A DNA stretch of 64,000 nt from assembly GCF_019654975.1 (NCBI RefSeq), contig NZ_BPEW01000011.1:1-64000 (forward strand). The letters run 5' to 3'. The translations under genes and the position numbers were made by a program. The stretch's first letter is position 1, and each line of letters opens with the position of its first letter. Positions 38,831 through 50,048 of this stretch are shown here, piece by piece. The notes below the pieces were generated by a model that had not been told where the DNA came from, did not search any database, and saw only the letters and a program-made list of their open reading frames with translations. This DNA is from Shewanella sp. c952 (GTDB taxonomy: Bacteria; Pseudomonadota; Gammaproteobacteria; Enterobacterales; Shewanellaceae).

Positions 38831-39847
38831 TTACTTTGTGTTTTTCTCTAGTAACTTCACGCGCTGAAAAAGCCCATCAAGTTGTCTAAAGCGAACAGTA
38901 TTTTTACGCCACAGTTTGTTATCCATCGCAACCGTTGCAGAAGAATATACACCTGGCTCACGGATCATACTGGTAATGTTAGTGCTACCTGTAATATGCA
39001 CACCATCACAGATGCTTAGGTGGCCTGAGATGGCACAGTTGCCACCCACAATACAGTGCTTACCAATAGTCACGCTACCTGCAACGACGGTGCTCCCCGC
39101 TATCGCAGTATTAGCGCCAATAATATCGTTATGTGCTATCTGAACTTGGTTATCTATAATCACGCCGTCATGAATTTCGGTGTGATCAATCGCGCCGCGA
39201 TCAACGGTAGTATTTGCGCCAATCTCAACTCGGTCACCAATTCGAACACCACCAGTTTGTGGAATTTTAATCCACTGACCACGTTCATTGGCATAACCAA
39301 ATCCATCTGAGCCTAAAATAGTACCCGAATGAATAATACAGTCTTGACCTAAGTGTACATTATGATAAACAGTCACATTAGCCCATAATAACGTGTTAGA
39401 GCCAATAACACTGTCTTGCCCAACAACACTGCCCGCGCCTACTTGGACATTGTTACCGAGAACAACATTTTCGCCAATCACTGCATTGGCACCAATAGCA
39501 ACATCCTCTCCTAGCATAGCAGAAGCAGCTATTTGCGCAGAAGGATGAATATTTTCAGCGGCTTTTGGCGTGGTATCAAGAAATTGTGCAATGCGGGCAA
39601 AACCAACATATGGGTCTTTTAGGACAATTGCATTGCCTTTAAACCCGTCAGCGTCTGCCGGACTCATCAAAATCGCTGACGCAGCTGTAGTTTCAAGCTG
39701 TGAACGATATTTTGAGTTTGCCAAAAAAGAGATTTGACCTTTACCTGCACCGTCCAAAGTGCCGACCGTTGATATTTCAACGGAATCGTCACCTTGAACA
39801 TCTGCATTAAGATGGTCAGCCAGTACTCTTAAAGTATAGCTAGTCAT
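38831..39847 (-). CDS. lpxD: UDP-3-O-acylglucosamine N-acyltransferase
   Basis: Third step of lipid A synthesis. It has 338 residues with an N-terminal uridine-binding domain (about 1–100), then left-handed beta-helix hexapeptide repeats such as I-G-E-N-V-V-L-G-N-N-V-Q-V-G. The catalytic His lies in V-Q-I-A-H-N-D. It ends in the C-terminal helix L-F-Q-R-V-K-L-L-E-K. The skp gene ends 4 bp upstream, so the two are tightly linked. Confidence 0.98.
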   Translation of the reverse strand: MTSYTLRVLADHLNADVQGDDSVEISTVGTLDGAGKGQISFLANSKYRSQLETTAASAILMSPADADGFKGNAIVLKDPYVGFARIAQFLDTTPKAAENIHPSAQIAASAMLGEDVAIGANAVIGENVVLGNNVQVGAGSVVGQDSVIGSNTLLWANVTVYHNVHLGQDCIIHSGTILGSDGFGYANERGQWIKIPQTGGVRIGDRVEIGANTTVDRGAIDHTEIHDGVIIDNQVQIAHNDIIGANTAIAGSTVVAGSVTIGKHCIVGGNCAISGHLSICDGVHITGSTNITSMIREPGVYSSATVAMDNKLWRKNTVRFRQLDGLFQRVKLLEKNTK

Positions 39848-39851
39848 CTAT

Positions 39852-40358
39852 TTACTTGCCTTTACCTAGAGCTTCAACAACCTTGTTGCTGATGTCAGCA
39901 GTTGGCTTAACGTAGATAACTGCACCACGTTGTAGCACCATGTCATACTGCTCTTTTTCGGCAATGGTATTGATTGTCTTTTGTACTTCAAGCAACAATT
40001 TATTTTGCTCTTCACCGTTACGACGACGCATATCTTCGTCTAATGCTTTGCCTTTAAGTTGCAGTTCAGCCTTCATTGATTCCATTTTACGAACCATTTC
40101 AGTCTTCTGAGATTCACTCATAAGCGCTGCATCACGTTGTTGCTTTTCAAGCAAACCACGTAACTCTTCTTGCATTTTCTGCACAGCAGCAACACGGTCA
40201 CCAAATTCAGCTTTTAAGGTTTCGTTAACCTGCTCGCGTTGAGGTAGCTGTTCAAATACAGCTTGCATATCAACAACTGCAATCTTTTCAGCGTGCGCAG
40301 CTAGTGGTGCACCTAAAAGAACTAAAACCATCATTGCGCGATTTAACATCTTATTCAA
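39852..40358 (-). CDS. skp: Periplasmic chaperone Skp/OmpH
   Basis: A 168-residue exported chaperone that holds unfolded outer-membrane proteins. The signal peptide ends A-A-H-A-E-K at about residue 24. The start of the mature protein is I-A-V-V-D-M-Q-A-V-F. A long, charged helical stretch (coiled coil, about 35–115) follows, rich in E, K, Q and R, then the conserved beta-strand end I-Y-V-K-P-T-A-D-I-S. It lies between bamA and lpxD, as in E. coli. Confidence 0.95.
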   Translation of the reverse strand: MNKMLNRAMMVLVLLGAPLAAHAEKIAVVDMQAVFEQLPQREQVNETLKAEFGDRVAAVQKMQEELRGLLEKQQRDAALMSESQKTEMVRKMESMKAELQLKGKALDEDMRRRNGEEQNKLLLEVQKTINTIAEKEQYDMVLQRGAVIYVKPTADISNKVVEALGKGK

Positions 40359-40408
40359 AACAAACTCCTTTATCTCAGCAAAACTTGCCGATTACATTTA
40401 AATTATTT

Positions 40409-42892
40409 TTAGAAAGTTTTACCAATATTAAACGAGAAGATTTCTGTTTCATCATCCTCGTATTCCTTGATTGGCCATGCAAGACTAAACACCATAGGTC
40501 CCATCGGCGACAACCATTGCACGCTCATACCCCAAGAGGCACGAATACGACTCGGATCGCTATAATCTTCAAGTTTATTAAACTCTTCTATTGGAAGATA
40601 ACGATACGACTCATAGTCAAACTCAGTATCCCATACGTTACCCGCATCCACAAAGAAGCTTGTACGAACCGAGTTGGTATAGGCTTCATCTAAGAACGGC
40701 GTAGGTACAATTAACTCTAAACTCGCCGTTGCAATGGCGTTACCACCAATTGAGCGACCTGAGCTAACTTGAATTTGGTTAGGATCCCCTGGTAGCGTAC
40801 AACCCGTTCCAGAAGGATCTGGTGAACATGGTTCGCTGCCACGATATAAGTAGAATGAACGTGGACCAACCGAGTTAGACTTAAAGCCACGTAATGAACT
40901 ACTACCACCTGAGTAATAGTTTTCCCAGAACGGTAGAATTTGGTCATTATCATTAAACTGACCATAACCGTTACCGTAACCTAAACGGCCTCGCGCTAAC
41001 ATAACAAAGCTGTGACTGCGGTTGATTGGGAAGTAAAAGTTGGTATCAAAGTCAGCCTTAAAGTACTGCAGGTCAGACCCTGGAACCGTCATTTTACCAT
41101 TTAAACGTTGTGACGAACCGTCTGACGGGAACGTACCACGGTTCAAGTTACTGCGTGACCAACCAAGGCTTAACTCAAAGTTATCGAAGCTTAGACCAGC
41201 ATTAGGATCATCAGAATCACGGTAAATATCATAAAAACGAACTGCTTGCTCATAAGCCGAAATCTCTGAAATTTCGTTATGGCGGTAGCCAATGCCACCG
41301 TTTATGCGGTTGTATTCGTTAATTGGAAAACCGGAGTTGATTGCAATACCGTAAGAACTATTTTTATAGGCCTCTAGGTTTGCTTCATCAGCATCAAACT
41401 CACTCCAATATATGCTACCACCAAGGCTTACACCATCTTTAGTGAAGTATGGATCTGTAAACGATAGATTGACATTTTTAGAGTATTTATTGGTATTTAA
41501 ATTAACACCAGCTTGGTTACCAGTCCCTAAGAAATTGCTTTGCTGTACACCGAACTGCAAACTAAGCCCAGATTCAGTACCGTAACCTACGCCTGCGTTA
41601 AATGAACCTGATGGTTGCTCTTTAACGTTAAAAGCAACGTCAACTAAGTCATCAGTGCCTGGAACTTGCACGGTTTCAGTATCAACGGTCTCAAAGTAAC
41701 CTAAACGGTTTAAGTTTGACTTAGATAGTTCAACCTGAGCAGAGTTTAACCATGCCCCTTCCATTTGGCGCAGTTGACGACGCATAACTTCATCTTTAGT
41801 CACTGTGTTACCAGTGAAGTTGATATTACGCACGTAGACACGCTTACCTGGTTTAACATTGATATTTAACGTCACTTCTTTAGTTTCGTCATCAATTTCC
41901 GGGTAAGTCTTAACTTCAGGATAAGCATAACCATAACGACCTAGATACTTACCGTACATCTCTTCGGTAAATGTCACATCGCCGCCGTTATACATATCCC
42001 CTTCTTTGATAGGCAAGATAGCTTGTAACAGCTCTTCACGCCCCATCAAATCACCCGTTAGGTTAACGTCTTTAACCTTATACTGCTCGCCTTCGTCTAC
42101 ATTAATCGTAATATAGAGACCTTTACGGTCTGGCGTCATAGCGACTTGAGTTGAAGTCACATCAAAGCGAATATAACCACGGTTCTGATAATAGGTTTTA
42201 ATCGTTTCTAAATCGGCTTGAAGCTTTTGCTTTTGGTAACGACGTTCACCAAATAGATCCCACCAAGCAACATAATCTTTAAGCTCAAGCATACCGATGA
42301 GCTCTTCATCACTAAATTCGCTATTACCAACAACGTTGATTTGACGAATCTCAGCAGCTAAGCCTTCGGTAAAGGAGAATTTAAGCTCGACACGATTACG
42401 TGGCAAATTGACGATCTCAGCTTTTACCTTAGCGCCATACTTACCTACGCCATAGTAGAAATCTTGAAGGCCTTTTTCGATGCCAGACAACATGGTGCGG
42501 TCAAGTGACTCACCAATTTTAACGCCTGATCCATCAAGACTTTCTTGTAACTGCTCATCTTTAATGTCTTTGTTACCTTCAAAGGTAACAGAGCTAATTG
42601 TCGGTCTTTCGGTGACTTTAACCACCAAAACATTGCCGTCGCGTAACACTTCTATCTTTTCGAAGTTAGTTGACGCATATAAGCTCTTAATTGCTTGCTG
42701 CAATTTTAATTGATCAACAGTATCACCTACCTTTACAGGTAGATTTAGCAGAGCTGCACCGAGCGCAACTCGCTGTAATCCTTCAACTTGGATATCAGCT
42801 ACTTCAAAGGGTTGAAAAGTATCAGCCCAACCGTTCCCTGAAAAAGACGCTCCGACTAATAACATCGAGGCAAAAATTTTATTCAATCTCAT
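40409..42892 (-). CDS. bamA: Outer-membrane protein assembly factor BamA
   Basis: Inserts beta-barrel proteins into the outer membrane. It has 827 residues with a signal peptide ending near G-N-G-W-A-D. Five POTRA domains span about residues 25–425 (for example V-A-D-I-Q-V-E-G-L-Q-R-V at the first; V-R-N-I-N-F-T-G-N-T at the fifth). The barrel follows with loop-6 motif S-L-R-G-F (usual V/L-R-G-F), and ends with Phe (G-K-T-F), the barrel signature. It lies between rseP and skp; the envelope stress protease RseP is encoded just before. Confidence 0.98.
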   Translation of the reverse strand: MRLNKIFASMLLVGASFSGNGWADTFQPFEVADIQVEGLQRVALGAALLNLPVKVGDTVDQLKLQQAIKSLYASTNFEKIEVLRDGNVLVVKVTERPTISSVTFEGNKDIKDEQLQESLDGSGVKIGESLDRTMLSGIEKGLQDFYYGVGKYGAKVKAEIVNLPRNRVELKFSFTEGLAAEIRQINVVGNSEFSDEELIGMLELKDYVAWWDLFGERRYQKQKLQADLETIKTYYQNRGYIRFDVTSTQVAMTPDRKGLYITINVDEGEQYKVKDVNLTGDLMGREELLQAILPIKEGDMYNGGDVTFTEEMYGKYLGRYGYAYPEVKTYPEIDDETKEVTLNINVKPGKRVYVRNINFTGNTVTKDEVMRRQLRQMEGAWLNSAQVELSKSNLNRLGYFETVDTETVQVPGTDDLVDVAFNVKEQPSGSFNAGVGYGTESGLSLQFGVQQSNFLGTGNQAGVNLNTNKYSKNVNLSFTDPYFTKDGVSLGGSIYWSEFDADEANLEAYKNSSYGIAINSGFPINEYNRINGGIGYRHNEISEISAYEQAVRFYDIYRDSDDPNAGLSFDNFELSLGWSRSNLNRGTFPSDGSSQRLNGKMTVPGSDLQYFKADFDTNFYFPINRSHSFVMLARGRLGYGNGYGQFNDNDQILPFWENYYSGGSSSLRGFKSNSVGPRSFYLYRGSEPCSPDPSGTGCTLPGDPNQIQVSSGRSIGGNAIATASLELIVPTPFLDEAYTNSVRTSFFVDAGNVWDTEFDYESYRYLPIEEFNKLEDYSDPSRIRASWGMSVQWLSPMGPMVFSLAWPIKEYEDDETEIFSFNIGKTF

Positions 42893-42923
42893 AGAGCACT
42901 TCTAATTATTTGTCTGTCCCTGA

Positions 42924-44294
42924 TCAGAGTCGGGAAAAATCATTGAAGAGCGCAACACTCATCAAAATTAGCAGCAATGCTGCCCCAAATCTGAATCCAA
43001 TTTCCTGAACCTTTTCAGGTACAGGCCTGCCTGTTATCACTTCAACGAAGTAATACAAAAGGTGTCCTCCATCTAGCACTGGCAAAGGCAAAAGATTAAT
43101 GATGCCCAAGTTCACGCTAATCAAAGCAAGAAAACCTAAAAAGTAAACCAATCCGACATTAGCACTATTTCCCGCACCTTGTGCAATAGAAATAGGTCCA
43201 CTCAGATTTTTAACTGACACGTCACCAGTTAATAACTTGCCAATCATCTTAATGCTGACGGAGACAAGTTGCCATGTTTTATCCACTGCAACAGGAAAAG
43301 AGTCAAAAAAACCATACTCTAACTGCAATTTCATGTTGTCTGGCCAAGGCTCAGAGGTAGGAGCAACCCCAATCACTCCCTCAATGCCACCATCAGCATT
43401 TTCTCGTGACTTAGGAGTCACCTTCATCACGAGCTGCTCACCGTCACGCCTAACAGTAATATCAACGCTTTTATTTGCCGATTGCTGGATGATTTCCACA
43501 AAACGTGGCCACTCACTATAACGTTCACCGTCAATAGCAACCAAGATATCGCCAACTTTAATACCTGCAAGCCCTGCAGCACCTTCGTCACTAACCATTG
43601 CTAACGTTGGCAATATTTGTGGGCGATACATGCCCAAACCGATAGCGGTTATCGGTAGCTCTTTTTCAGGATCGAATTTCCACTCGCGAGTATCTAATGT
43701 ATATTGCTGCGCATTCGAATTTGTCCCTTCTAAGCGATTCAACGGGGCGACTGAAATATCGACTTGTTGGTTACCTATGTGGCCTGCAAGCGCCAGATTA
43801 ACCTCTTCCCAGTCTTTCACTTTTTGGCCGCCAACAGTCATGATCTGCAGTGGCTCTTTGACAACAATTTGCGCAGCGGGAGATCCCGCAATGGTTGAAT
43901 CTATGACAGGTTTAATGGCGGGAACGCCAATAAGATACATTGCATATAGCGCAACGATAGCGAAAATGAAGTTTGCAATGGGGCCAGCACTAACAATTGC
44001 AATACGCTGCCACACGCCCTTGCGGTTGAATGCTTGATCTTTCAATTCTTCGGGTACGTCATCAACTCGCTCATCAAGCATCTTGACATAGCCACCCAGC
44101 GGGATCATCGCGATAACGTACTCTGTACCATCTTGTCCGGTTTTACGCCAAATAGCTTTACCGAAGCCAATAGAGAATCGCTCGACTTTAACGCCGCACT
44201 TTCTAGCGACCCAAAAGTGTCCATATTCATGCGCAGCGATCAAAATACCCAGTGCTACGATAAACGAACCTAGGTTCCAAAAAAAATCTATCAT
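42924..44294 (-). CDS. rseP: Intramembrane site-2 zinc protease RseP
   Basis: Cuts the anti-sigma factor RseA within the membrane to release sigma-E. It has 456 residues. Zinc motif H-E-Y-G-H lies at 22–26 in the first membrane helix; a second zinc ligand Asp is in L-P-V-L-D-G-G-H. Two PDZ domains lie between (G-G-Q-K-V-K-D-W-E-E and G-I-K-V-G-D-I-L-V-A-I-D-G). The membrane segments at the C terminus are in place. The gene is upstream of bamA, as typical of gammaproteobacteria. Confidence 0.97.
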   Translation of the reverse strand: MIDFFWNLGSFIVALGILIAAHEYGHFWVARKCGVKVERFSIGFGKAIWRKTGQDGTEYVIAMIPLGGYVKMLDERVDDVPEELKDQAFNRKGVWQRIAIVSAGPIANFIFAIVALYAMYLIGVPAIKPVIDSTIAGSPAAQIVVKEPLQIMTVGGQKVKDWEEVNLALAGHIGNQQVDISVAPLNRLEGTNSNAQQYTLDTREWKFDPEKELPITAIGLGMYRPQILPTLAMVSDEGAAGLAGIKVGDILVAIDGERYSEWPRFVEIIQQSANKSVDITVRRDGEQLVMKVTPKSRENADGGIEGVIGVAPTSEPWPDNMKLQLEYGFFDSFPVAVDKTWQLVSVSIKMIGKLLTGDVSVKNLSGPISIAQGAGNSANVGLVYFLGFLALISVNLGIINLLPLPVLDGGHLLYYFVEVITGRPVPEKVQEIGFRFGAALLLILMSVALFNDFSRL

Positions 44295-44308
44295 TCCCTT
44301 CCTCTGAA

Positions 44309-45499
44309 CTATTTGAGCTTATTAACAGCTTCTAATGCATATTGTCGTGCTTGGCTATCTAACGCCATAATATCGTCAATAGTGGTTAATGATTGCGCCG
44401 TTACGTGCTTAAAACTCTGTTCATTGATAATGGCTATATCGGTGAAACGTATCTGACCATCTAAAAACGCCTGAACTGATATTTCATTAGCTGCATTTAG
44501 AACGGTTGTCGCTTCTTGTCCTTGTTTACAAGCTTCAATTGCTAACGCTAAACACGGGAAGCGATTGAAATCAGGTTCTAAGAAGCTTAACTGTCCGACT
44601 TTGAAAAAGTCTAAAGGTTCAACTCCCGAGCTAATTCTCTGTGGAAAAGACATGCAATGCGCAATAGGTGTACGCATATCAGGATTTCCTAACTGTGCGA
44701 TAACCGAGCCATCTCGATACTGCACCATAGAATGAATCACACTCTGTGGGTGAATAACGACTTTTAACTGCTCAGCACTCGCATTAAACAACCAGCGTGC
44801 CTCGATGTATTCAAGACCCTTGTTCATCATGCTAGCGGAATCAACCGAGATCTTCTGCCCCATCGACCAATTAGGGTGCTTACAAGCTTGTGCGGGCGTC
44901 ATTGAAGACAGTGTAGTTAACTCAGAATTTAAAAATGGCCCACCTGAACCCGTTAACAAAATATGAGATATACCAGCACCGGCTAAATCACAGCGACCAA
45001 TCTCTAATTGAGTTCGTTCAGATAAGCACTGAAAAATTGCATTATGTTCGCTGTCGACGGGTAAGACTGTCGCACCTGAAGATTGCATCGCCTCAATGAA
45101 CAATTGGCCTGACATCACTAACGACTCTTTATTCGCCAGTAATACGCGCTTGCCAGCTTTAACAGCCGCTAATGTCGACGGTAGACCCGCTGCACCTACG
45201 ATAGCAGCCATCACAGTATCAACTTCAGAGCAACTCACAAGCGATAAAAGTTCATCTTCACCTGTAGTGACTTCAATCGCCAATTCAGCTGGTAGTAACC
45301 GCTTAAGTTCAGTAGCAGCGTGGGCATTTACCATATGAGCGACAACAGGACGATGTTCAATACAAATATCAAGCATCTTGGCGACATTGGTATTCGCAAC
45401 AAGTGCAAATACACGGTATTGATCCTGATTGCACTTAACGACATTTAAGGTGCTAGCGCCGATAGAGCCTGTAGCACCTAGAATCACCATATTTTGCAT
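44309..45499 (-). CDS. dxr: 1-deoxy-D-xylulose-5-phosphate reductoisomerase
   Basis: Second enzyme of the methylerythritol phosphate route to isoprenoids. It has 396 residues. The NADPH-binding G-A-T-G-S-I-G lies at the N terminus, the metal and substrate site is [12 protein letters not shown], and T-G-S-G-G-P-F and [20 protein letters not shown] are diagnostic. It is 5 bp downstream of cdsA and leads into rseP. Confidence 0.98.
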   Translation of the reverse strand: MQNMVILGATGSIGASTLNVVKCNQDQYRVFALVANTNVAKMLDICIEHRPVVAHMVNAHAATELKRLLPAELAIEVTTGEDELLSLVSCSEVDTVMAAIVGAAGLPSTLAAVKAGKRVLLANKESLVMSGQLFIEAMQSSGATVLPVDSEHNAIFQCLSERTQLEIGRCDLAGAGISHILLTGSGGPFLNSELTTLSSMTPAQACKHPNWSMGQKISVDSASMMNKGLEYIEARWLFNASAEQLKVVIHPQSVIHSMVQYRDGSVIAQLGNPDMRTPIAHCMSFPQRISSGVEPLDFFKVGQLSFLEPDFNRFPCLALAIEACKQGQEATTVLNAANEISVQAFLDGQIRFTDIAIINEQSFKHVTAQSLTTIDDIMALDSQARQYALEAVNKLK

Positions 45500-45503
45500 A
45501 TCG

Positions 45504-46361
45504 TTACATCCAAAAAGCTATATATATTAAAGTAAATACCGGCAATGCTGCAGTTAAGCTATCAATACGATCTAACACACCGCCGTGACCGGGTAAAATT
45601 GTGCCTGAGTCTTTAATATTCGCAACTCGCTTAAACATACTTTCAGACAGATCGCCCACCGCTGAAGCAAGTGCAACAAATAGGGTTACAGAAATTAAAA
45701 GCCCTAGCTCTTGTTCCGGTGAAAAATACATGACCCCAGCAACAATAAGCATGGTTGTCGCCAGTCCACCGAGCAAACCTTCAATGGTTTTAGCCGGACT
45801 CACGTTAGGCATAAGTTTGCGTTTACCGAATGATTTACCCGCAAAATAAGCGCCTGAATCAGTCGCCCAAACGACTAACATGACTAAAAAGACCAATGTG
45901 CCACCGTAATAAGGTGAGGCTTCAGTACTGAGTGCTTTAAGAGATAATAAAGAGACGAAACATGGTATTAGGGTTAGCTGTCCGAACATGGATTTAAGCA
46001 TGTGGCTATTTTTCCAAAAGCCAGCACTTTTGGGAAAAGAGATAACCATCAAAAATGAGATAAACCACCATAGCCCACCCATTGCAATCACCCCTAAAAA
46101 TATAGGGTGCATCATACCTTTAAACCATATTTCGTTTGCTGGCACCATAATATTGAGTGCTATTAACAAAACACCGATGGTTATGGTGAAGCTCCATTGA
46201 GTCATTTCACACTGACTATCAATGATACGCCCCCACTCCTTAGCGGCAATTAAAAAGACACCCAATAGTGCCCAGGAAAAATACTCAGTTGGTAGGCCAA
46301 ATATGGCACCAAAAACTAAAGGGATTAACCATAATGCTGTTGTTATTCGTTGTTTTAGCAA
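45504..46361 (-). CDS. cdsA: Phosphatidate cytidylyltransferase (CDP-diglyceride synthase)
   Basis: Makes CDP-diacylglycerol for phospholipid synthesis. It has 285 residues, an integral inner-membrane protein with about eight hydrophobic segments. The family signature is in the C-terminal third: S-E-S-M-F-K-R, then [18 protein letters not shown]. It follows uppS by about 20 bp. Confidence 0.97.
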   Translation of the reverse strand: MLKQRITTALWLIPLVFGAIFGLPTEYFSWALLGVFLIAAKEWGRIIDSQCEMTQWSFTITIGVLLIALNIMVPANEIWFKGMMHPIFLGVIAMGGLWWFISFLMVISFPKSAGFWKNSHMLKSMFGQLTLIPCFVSLLSLKALSTEASPYYGGTLVFLVMLVVWATDSGAYFAGKSFGKRKLMPNVSPAKTIEGLLGGLATTMLIVAGVMYFSPEQELGLLISVTLFVALASAVGDLSESMFKRVANIKDSGTILPGHGGVLDRIDSLTAALPVFTLIYIAFWM

Positions 46362-46382
46362 AAAAATGCCCTCTTTTTATAA

Positions 46383-47183
46383 TTACAAAGCGCGAATAGT
46401 ATCAATTTGAGTTCCAGTCAAACCAAAACGGCGCTGTCGGCTTGCAAACTTAACGATGGCATCTTTGAAAGCATCCTCGTCAAAGTCGGGCCATAGCGTG
46501 TCAGTAAATACTAACTCTGCATATGCGGCCTGCCAAAGTACAAAATTGCTGATCCTGAAATCACCACCAGTGCGGATCATTAAATCAACTTCAGATTGGT
46601 TATGCATACAAAGATGCTCGCTCAATGCCTCTTCGGTGAACTGCTCGCTAGTCATTTCACCCGCTTCAACTTTTACCGCGAGTTTTTGTGCTGCTTGCAT
46701 GATGTCCCAACGCCCACCGTAGTTAGCTGCAACATTGAGTACTAAACCACAATTGTTAGCCGTTTTCTCTTGAGCGGTGGCAATCTGCTTTTGCAATCTT
46801 GTTGAAAAGCGACTGATATCACCGATGATATTAAGTCGTACATCATTTTTATCGAGTAACTTCAACTCCCGTTGTAGCACCGTAAAAAACAGTTCCATTA
46901 ACAAGCTGACCTCTTTATCAGGTCGACGCCAGTTCTCGCTAGAAAAGGCAAATAAAGTTAATGATTCGACGCCTAACGTACGTGCTGTGCTCACAGCCCG
47001 TCTTACCGCTTTCACGCCAGCCTTATGGCCAACAACTCGCGGCTTCCCTTGCGCCTGTGCCCAACGTCCATTGCCATCCATAATGATAGCAACGTGTTTA
47101 GGGATAGACTGTTTAACCAGTGCTGATAGCTCATCTGGTAATGCTTCTGACACATCCTCGTCAGATGGGGAATCGAATGACAT
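46383..47183 (-). CDS. uppS: Undecaprenyl pyrophosphate synthase
   Basis: Cis-prenyltransferase producing the C55 lipid carrier of cell-wall and envelope glycans. It has 266 residues. Catalytic Asp36 lies in [10 protein letters not shown], followed by R-V-V-G-H-K-A-G. The C-terminal motif is [11 protein letters not shown] and [13 protein letters not shown] polar N-terminal extension of about 25 residues is present. The upstream terminator-like hairpin suggests that uppS begins the envelope sub-operon. Confidence 0.97.
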   Translation of the reverse strand: MSFDSPSDEDVSEALPDELSALVKQSIPKHVAIIMDGNGRWAQAQGKPRVVGHKAGVKAVRRAVSTARTLGVESLTLFAFSSENWRRPDKEVSLLMELFFTVLQRELKLLDKNDVRLNIIGDISRFSTRLQKQIATAQEKTANNCGLVLNVAANYGGRWDIMQAAQKLAVKVEAGEMTSEQFTEEALSEHLCMHNQSEVDLMIRTGGDFRISNFVLWQAAYAELVFTDTLWPDFDEDAFKDAIVKFASRQRRFGLTGTQIDTIRAL

Positions 47184-47208
47184 CTATTACAACCCTTAAA
47201 AATAGACA

Positions 47209-47240
47209 AACGCCGTGTAGTATAACTCTACACGGCGCCT
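47209..47240 (-). terminator. Probable terminator between frr and uppS
   Basis: Minus-strand stem GCCGTGTAG / CTACACGGC with about a 7-base loop, then TTTGTCTATTTTT, an interrupted T-tract. Confidence 0.6.
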
Positions 47241-47367
47241 GAACTCTATAGCCTGTTTCCCTTTCGCGTTCAATATTTATTCAACCATTAAACTTTTAGC
47301 GTAAGGCGTGAGCAATAACCGACTGCACATTTTAAGAATTCGCTATAAACACTGATGGTGTCTAAAA

Positions 47368-47925
47368 TTAGAACTCCATCAATTCCTTTTCTTTTGCTGC
47401 TAGAATTTCATCAATCTTCTTGATGTGCGCATCGGTAAACTTCTGCACTTCATCTTCGCTGCGACGAACGTCATCTTCAGTACACTCTTTCTCTTTCTCA
47501 AGCGCTTTAACATCTGAGTTAGCATCACGACGTACATTTCGAACAGCAATTCGGCCATTCTCAGCTTCAGCGCGAACGACTTTAATAAGGTCTTTACGAC
47601 GCTCTTCAGTTAGTGCTGGAAGAGGAATACGAATTGTTGCACCCGCAGACATAGGGTTCAAGCCAAGGTCTGAACTCATGATCGCTTTTTCAACTGCTGC
47701 AATCATTGTGCGGTCAAAAACTGACACATTTAGTGTGCGAGCATCACCAATTGAAACACTAGCAACCTGCTTTAATGGAGTCAAAGAGCCGTAGTATGGC
47801 ACCTGAATGGTATCAAGTAGGCTTGGGTGTGCACGGCCTGTACGCACTTTAGCCATTTGAGATTTAGTTGACTCTACACATTTATCCATGCGTGTTTGCG
47901 CATCTGTTTTAATTTCGTTTATCAC
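47368..47925 (-). CDS. frr: Ribosome recycling factor
   Basis: Splits the post-termination ribosome together with EF-G. It has 185 residues, exactly family length. The helical bundle carries [27 protein letters not shown], and [17 protein letters not shown]. Between pyrH (262-bp spacer) and uppS. Confidence 0.98.
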   Translation of the reverse strand: MINEIKTDAQTRMDKCVESTKSQMAKVRTGRAHPSLLDTIQVPYYGSLTPLKQVASVSIGDARTLNVSVFDRTMIAAVEKAIMSSDLGLNPMSAGATIRIPLPALTEERRKDLIKVVRAEAENGRIAVRNVRRDANSDVKALEKEKECTEDDVRRSEDEVQKFTDAHIKKIDEILAAKEKELMEF

Positions 47926-48187
47926 TTTATATGTCCTTTTAAGTCACTAGGAGCTAGTTGCCCTTTAGGGCCTATTGAATTCATTTTGCACAGAAGCGAG
48001 GCAAATTAAGAGTATAATCTAAACGCATAAAACATCTGATTATCTTGCTCTCACGTCCTGCGCAGTACCAATGACTTTTAGGCTAGCATCTTCTGATACA
48101 GAGTAAAACTCAGTCGAGCTCGACATTGGTACATTTTGTTTCAGTTGCTGTTATAACAAACAACATCAGCTATCACTGTAAAGGTAA
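47926..48187. other. Structured spacer between pyrH and frr
   Basis: Contains a perfect inverted repeat GTACCAATG (48065–48073) / CATTGGTAC (48124–48132), with GAGTAAAACTC and a 12-bp palindrome GTCGAGCTCGAC (48113–48124) inside or at the edge, and GCCC-TAAA-GGGC nearer frr. No ORF. The structure could act in the mRNA. Confidence 0.5.
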
Positions 48188-48916
48188 TTAACCAGCGTTA
48201 ATTAACGTCCCTTCTGGCTCACCCATAATAACGCGGCGCAATGCACCAGGTTTATTCATGTTAAAAACCAGTAATGGCATATTATGATCTCTAGCCAAGG
48301 TAAATGCAGCCAAATCCATGACTTTAAGTTCTTTGTCTAAGACTTCGTTGTAAACCATTTGATCGTACTTGACCGCTTCAGGATTTTTAACTGGATCATC
48401 AGAGTAAACGCCATCAACCTTAGTGCCTTTAATCACGATTTCAGCTTCAATTTCGATACCGCGTAAACAGGCTGCAGAATCTGTAGTACAGAAAGGGTTA
48501 CCTGTACCCGCAGCAAAAATAACAACACGACCAGACTTTAGCAAACTGATTGCCTCCGCCCAGTTGTAGTCATCACAAACGCCTTTAAGCGGTATAGCTG
48601 ACATTAAGCGTGCGTTTACATATGCACGGTGCAATGAGTCACGCATTGCCAAACCATTCATCACAGTTGCAAGCATCCCCATATGGTCACCAACAACACG
48701 ATTCATACCCGCTTGCGCTAAACCTTCACCGCGAAACAGGTTACCACCACCAATGACAACACCGACTTGAATACCGAGTTCAACTAACTCTTTGATCTCC
48801 TGACCCATACGATCAAGCACTTTAGGGTCGATGCCGAAGCCTTCTTCACCCATTAGGGCTTCGCCACTTAGTTTTAAAAGAACACGGCGATAAGCAGGTT
48901 TAGGATTGGTACTCAT
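48188..48916 (-). CDS. pyrH: Uridylate kinase
   Basis: Phosphorylates UMP to UDP. It has 242 residues of the amino-acid-kinase fold. [16 protein letters not shown] at the N terminus, [11 protein letters not shown] and [16 protein letters not shown] are the nucleotide-binding segments. Position after tsf is the standard rpsB–tsf–pyrH–frr order. Confidence 0.98.
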   Translation of the reverse strand: MSTNPKPAYRRVLLKLSGEALMGEEGFGIDPKVLDRMGQEIKELVELGIQVGVVIGGGNLFRGEGLAQAGMNRVVGDHMGMLATVMNGLAMRDSLHRAYVNARLMSAIPLKGVCDDYNWAEAISLLKSGRVVIFAAGTGNPFCTTDSAACLRGIEIEAEIVIKGTKVDGVYSDDPVKNPEAVKYDQMVYNEVLDKELKVMDLAAFTLARDHNMPLLVFNMNKPGALRRVIMGEPEGTLINAG

Positions 48917-49009
48917 ATTTATTATTCCTGATAATGGCTTTAGGGAATTGTATACTCAAATAACCTCACGATGTAATTTTAGTCTCACACATCATAAACT
49001 TATTTCAGT

Positions 49010-49045
49010 AAATACAATAAGACCGCAGCAATAGCTACGGTCTTA
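49010..49045 (-). terminator. Probable terminator after tsf
   Basis: Minus-strand stem AAGACCG / CGGTCTT around a 13-base loop, then ATTGTATTT; weak T-tract, so possibly a partial terminator between tsf and pyrH. Confidence 0.5.
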
Positions 49046-49064
49046 AGTTGGCTAAAAAAGGAGA

Positions 49065-49913
49065 TTAACCTTTAGTAGCAGCGATTTGTGCAGCTACTTC
49101 AGCAGCAAAATCTTCTTCTTTCTTCGCGATACCTTCACCAACTTCTAAACGGATGAAGTTAGAAACTGAAGCACCTTTCTCTTTAAGAATAGCGCCAACA
49201 GTTTTCTTTGGTTCCATGATGTAAGCTTGGCCAGTAAGAGAGATCTCACCAGTAAACTTCTTCATACGACCAAGAACCATCTTCTTAGCAATCTCTTCAG
49301 GCTTGCCTTCGTTCATAGCGATTTCGATCTGAAGTGCTTCTTCTTTTGCAACAAGATCAGCAGGAACATCTTCAGGGTTAACGAATTCAGGCTTAGAAGC
49401 AGCAACGTGCATTGCAACGTGCTTAAGTGTTTCTTCGTCAGCTTCACCAGCAACAACAACACCAATACGCTCACCGTGACGGTACTGAGCTAGGTTTGCA
49501 CCATCGATGTATTCAACGCGACGAACGTTGATGTTTTCACCAATCTTAGTAACAAGTGCAACACGAGTTTCTTCGAACTGTGCTTTAAGATCTTCGATAG
49601 TCACTTTAGATGCAGAAGCAACCTCAAGTACTGAGTTTGCAAACGCTAAGAAGTTAGCATCTTTTGCAACGAAGTCAGTTTGACAGTTAACTTCTAATAG
49701 AGCAGCGAAACCTTCGCCATTCTTAATAAGGATTGCGCCTTCAGCAGCGATATTACCCGCTTTTTTAGCAGCTTTTGCAGCACCGCTCTTACGCATGTTG
49801 TCAATTGCAAGCTCGATGTCACCGTTAGTTTCGGTCAAAGCTTTCTTACAGTCCATCATGCCAGCGCCAGTGCGGTCACGAAGTTCTTTAACTTGGGCAG
49901 CAGTAATTGCCAT
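49065..49913 (-). CDS. tsf: Translation elongation factor Ts
   Basis: Nucleotide exchange factor for EF-Tu. It has 282 residues from the ATG at 49913, which has AGAGGA 7 bases upstream; the frame is open further but other EF-Ts proteins begin [24 protein letters not shown] and [11 protein letters not shown] are the EF-Ts signatures. 135 bp after rpsB and co-transcribed. Confidence 0.98.
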   Translation of the reverse strand: MAITAAQVKELRDRTGAGMMDCKKALTETNGDIELAIDNMRKSGAAKAAKKAGNIAAEGAILIKNGEGFAALLEVNCQTDFVAKDANFLAFANSVLEVASASKVTIEDLKAQFEETRVALVTKIGENINVRRVEYIDGANLAQYRHGERIGVVVAGEADEETLKHVAMHVAASKPEFVNPEDVPADLVAKEEALQIEIAMNEGKPEEIAKKMVLGRMKKFTGEISLTGQAYIMEPKKTVGAILKEKGASVSNFIRLEVGEGIAKKEEDFAAEVAAQIAATKG

Positions 49914-50048
49914 TGTTAAATCCTCTACAGATAATTCTTCAAATTCAATAGATATAGAACAGGGGCAAATCACCTTAGATGAAATAGCCCCTGCTCACCA
50001 ATCATGTATCTTGGTTAATAAGGGAGATGGAAAAAACCATCAAACTTA

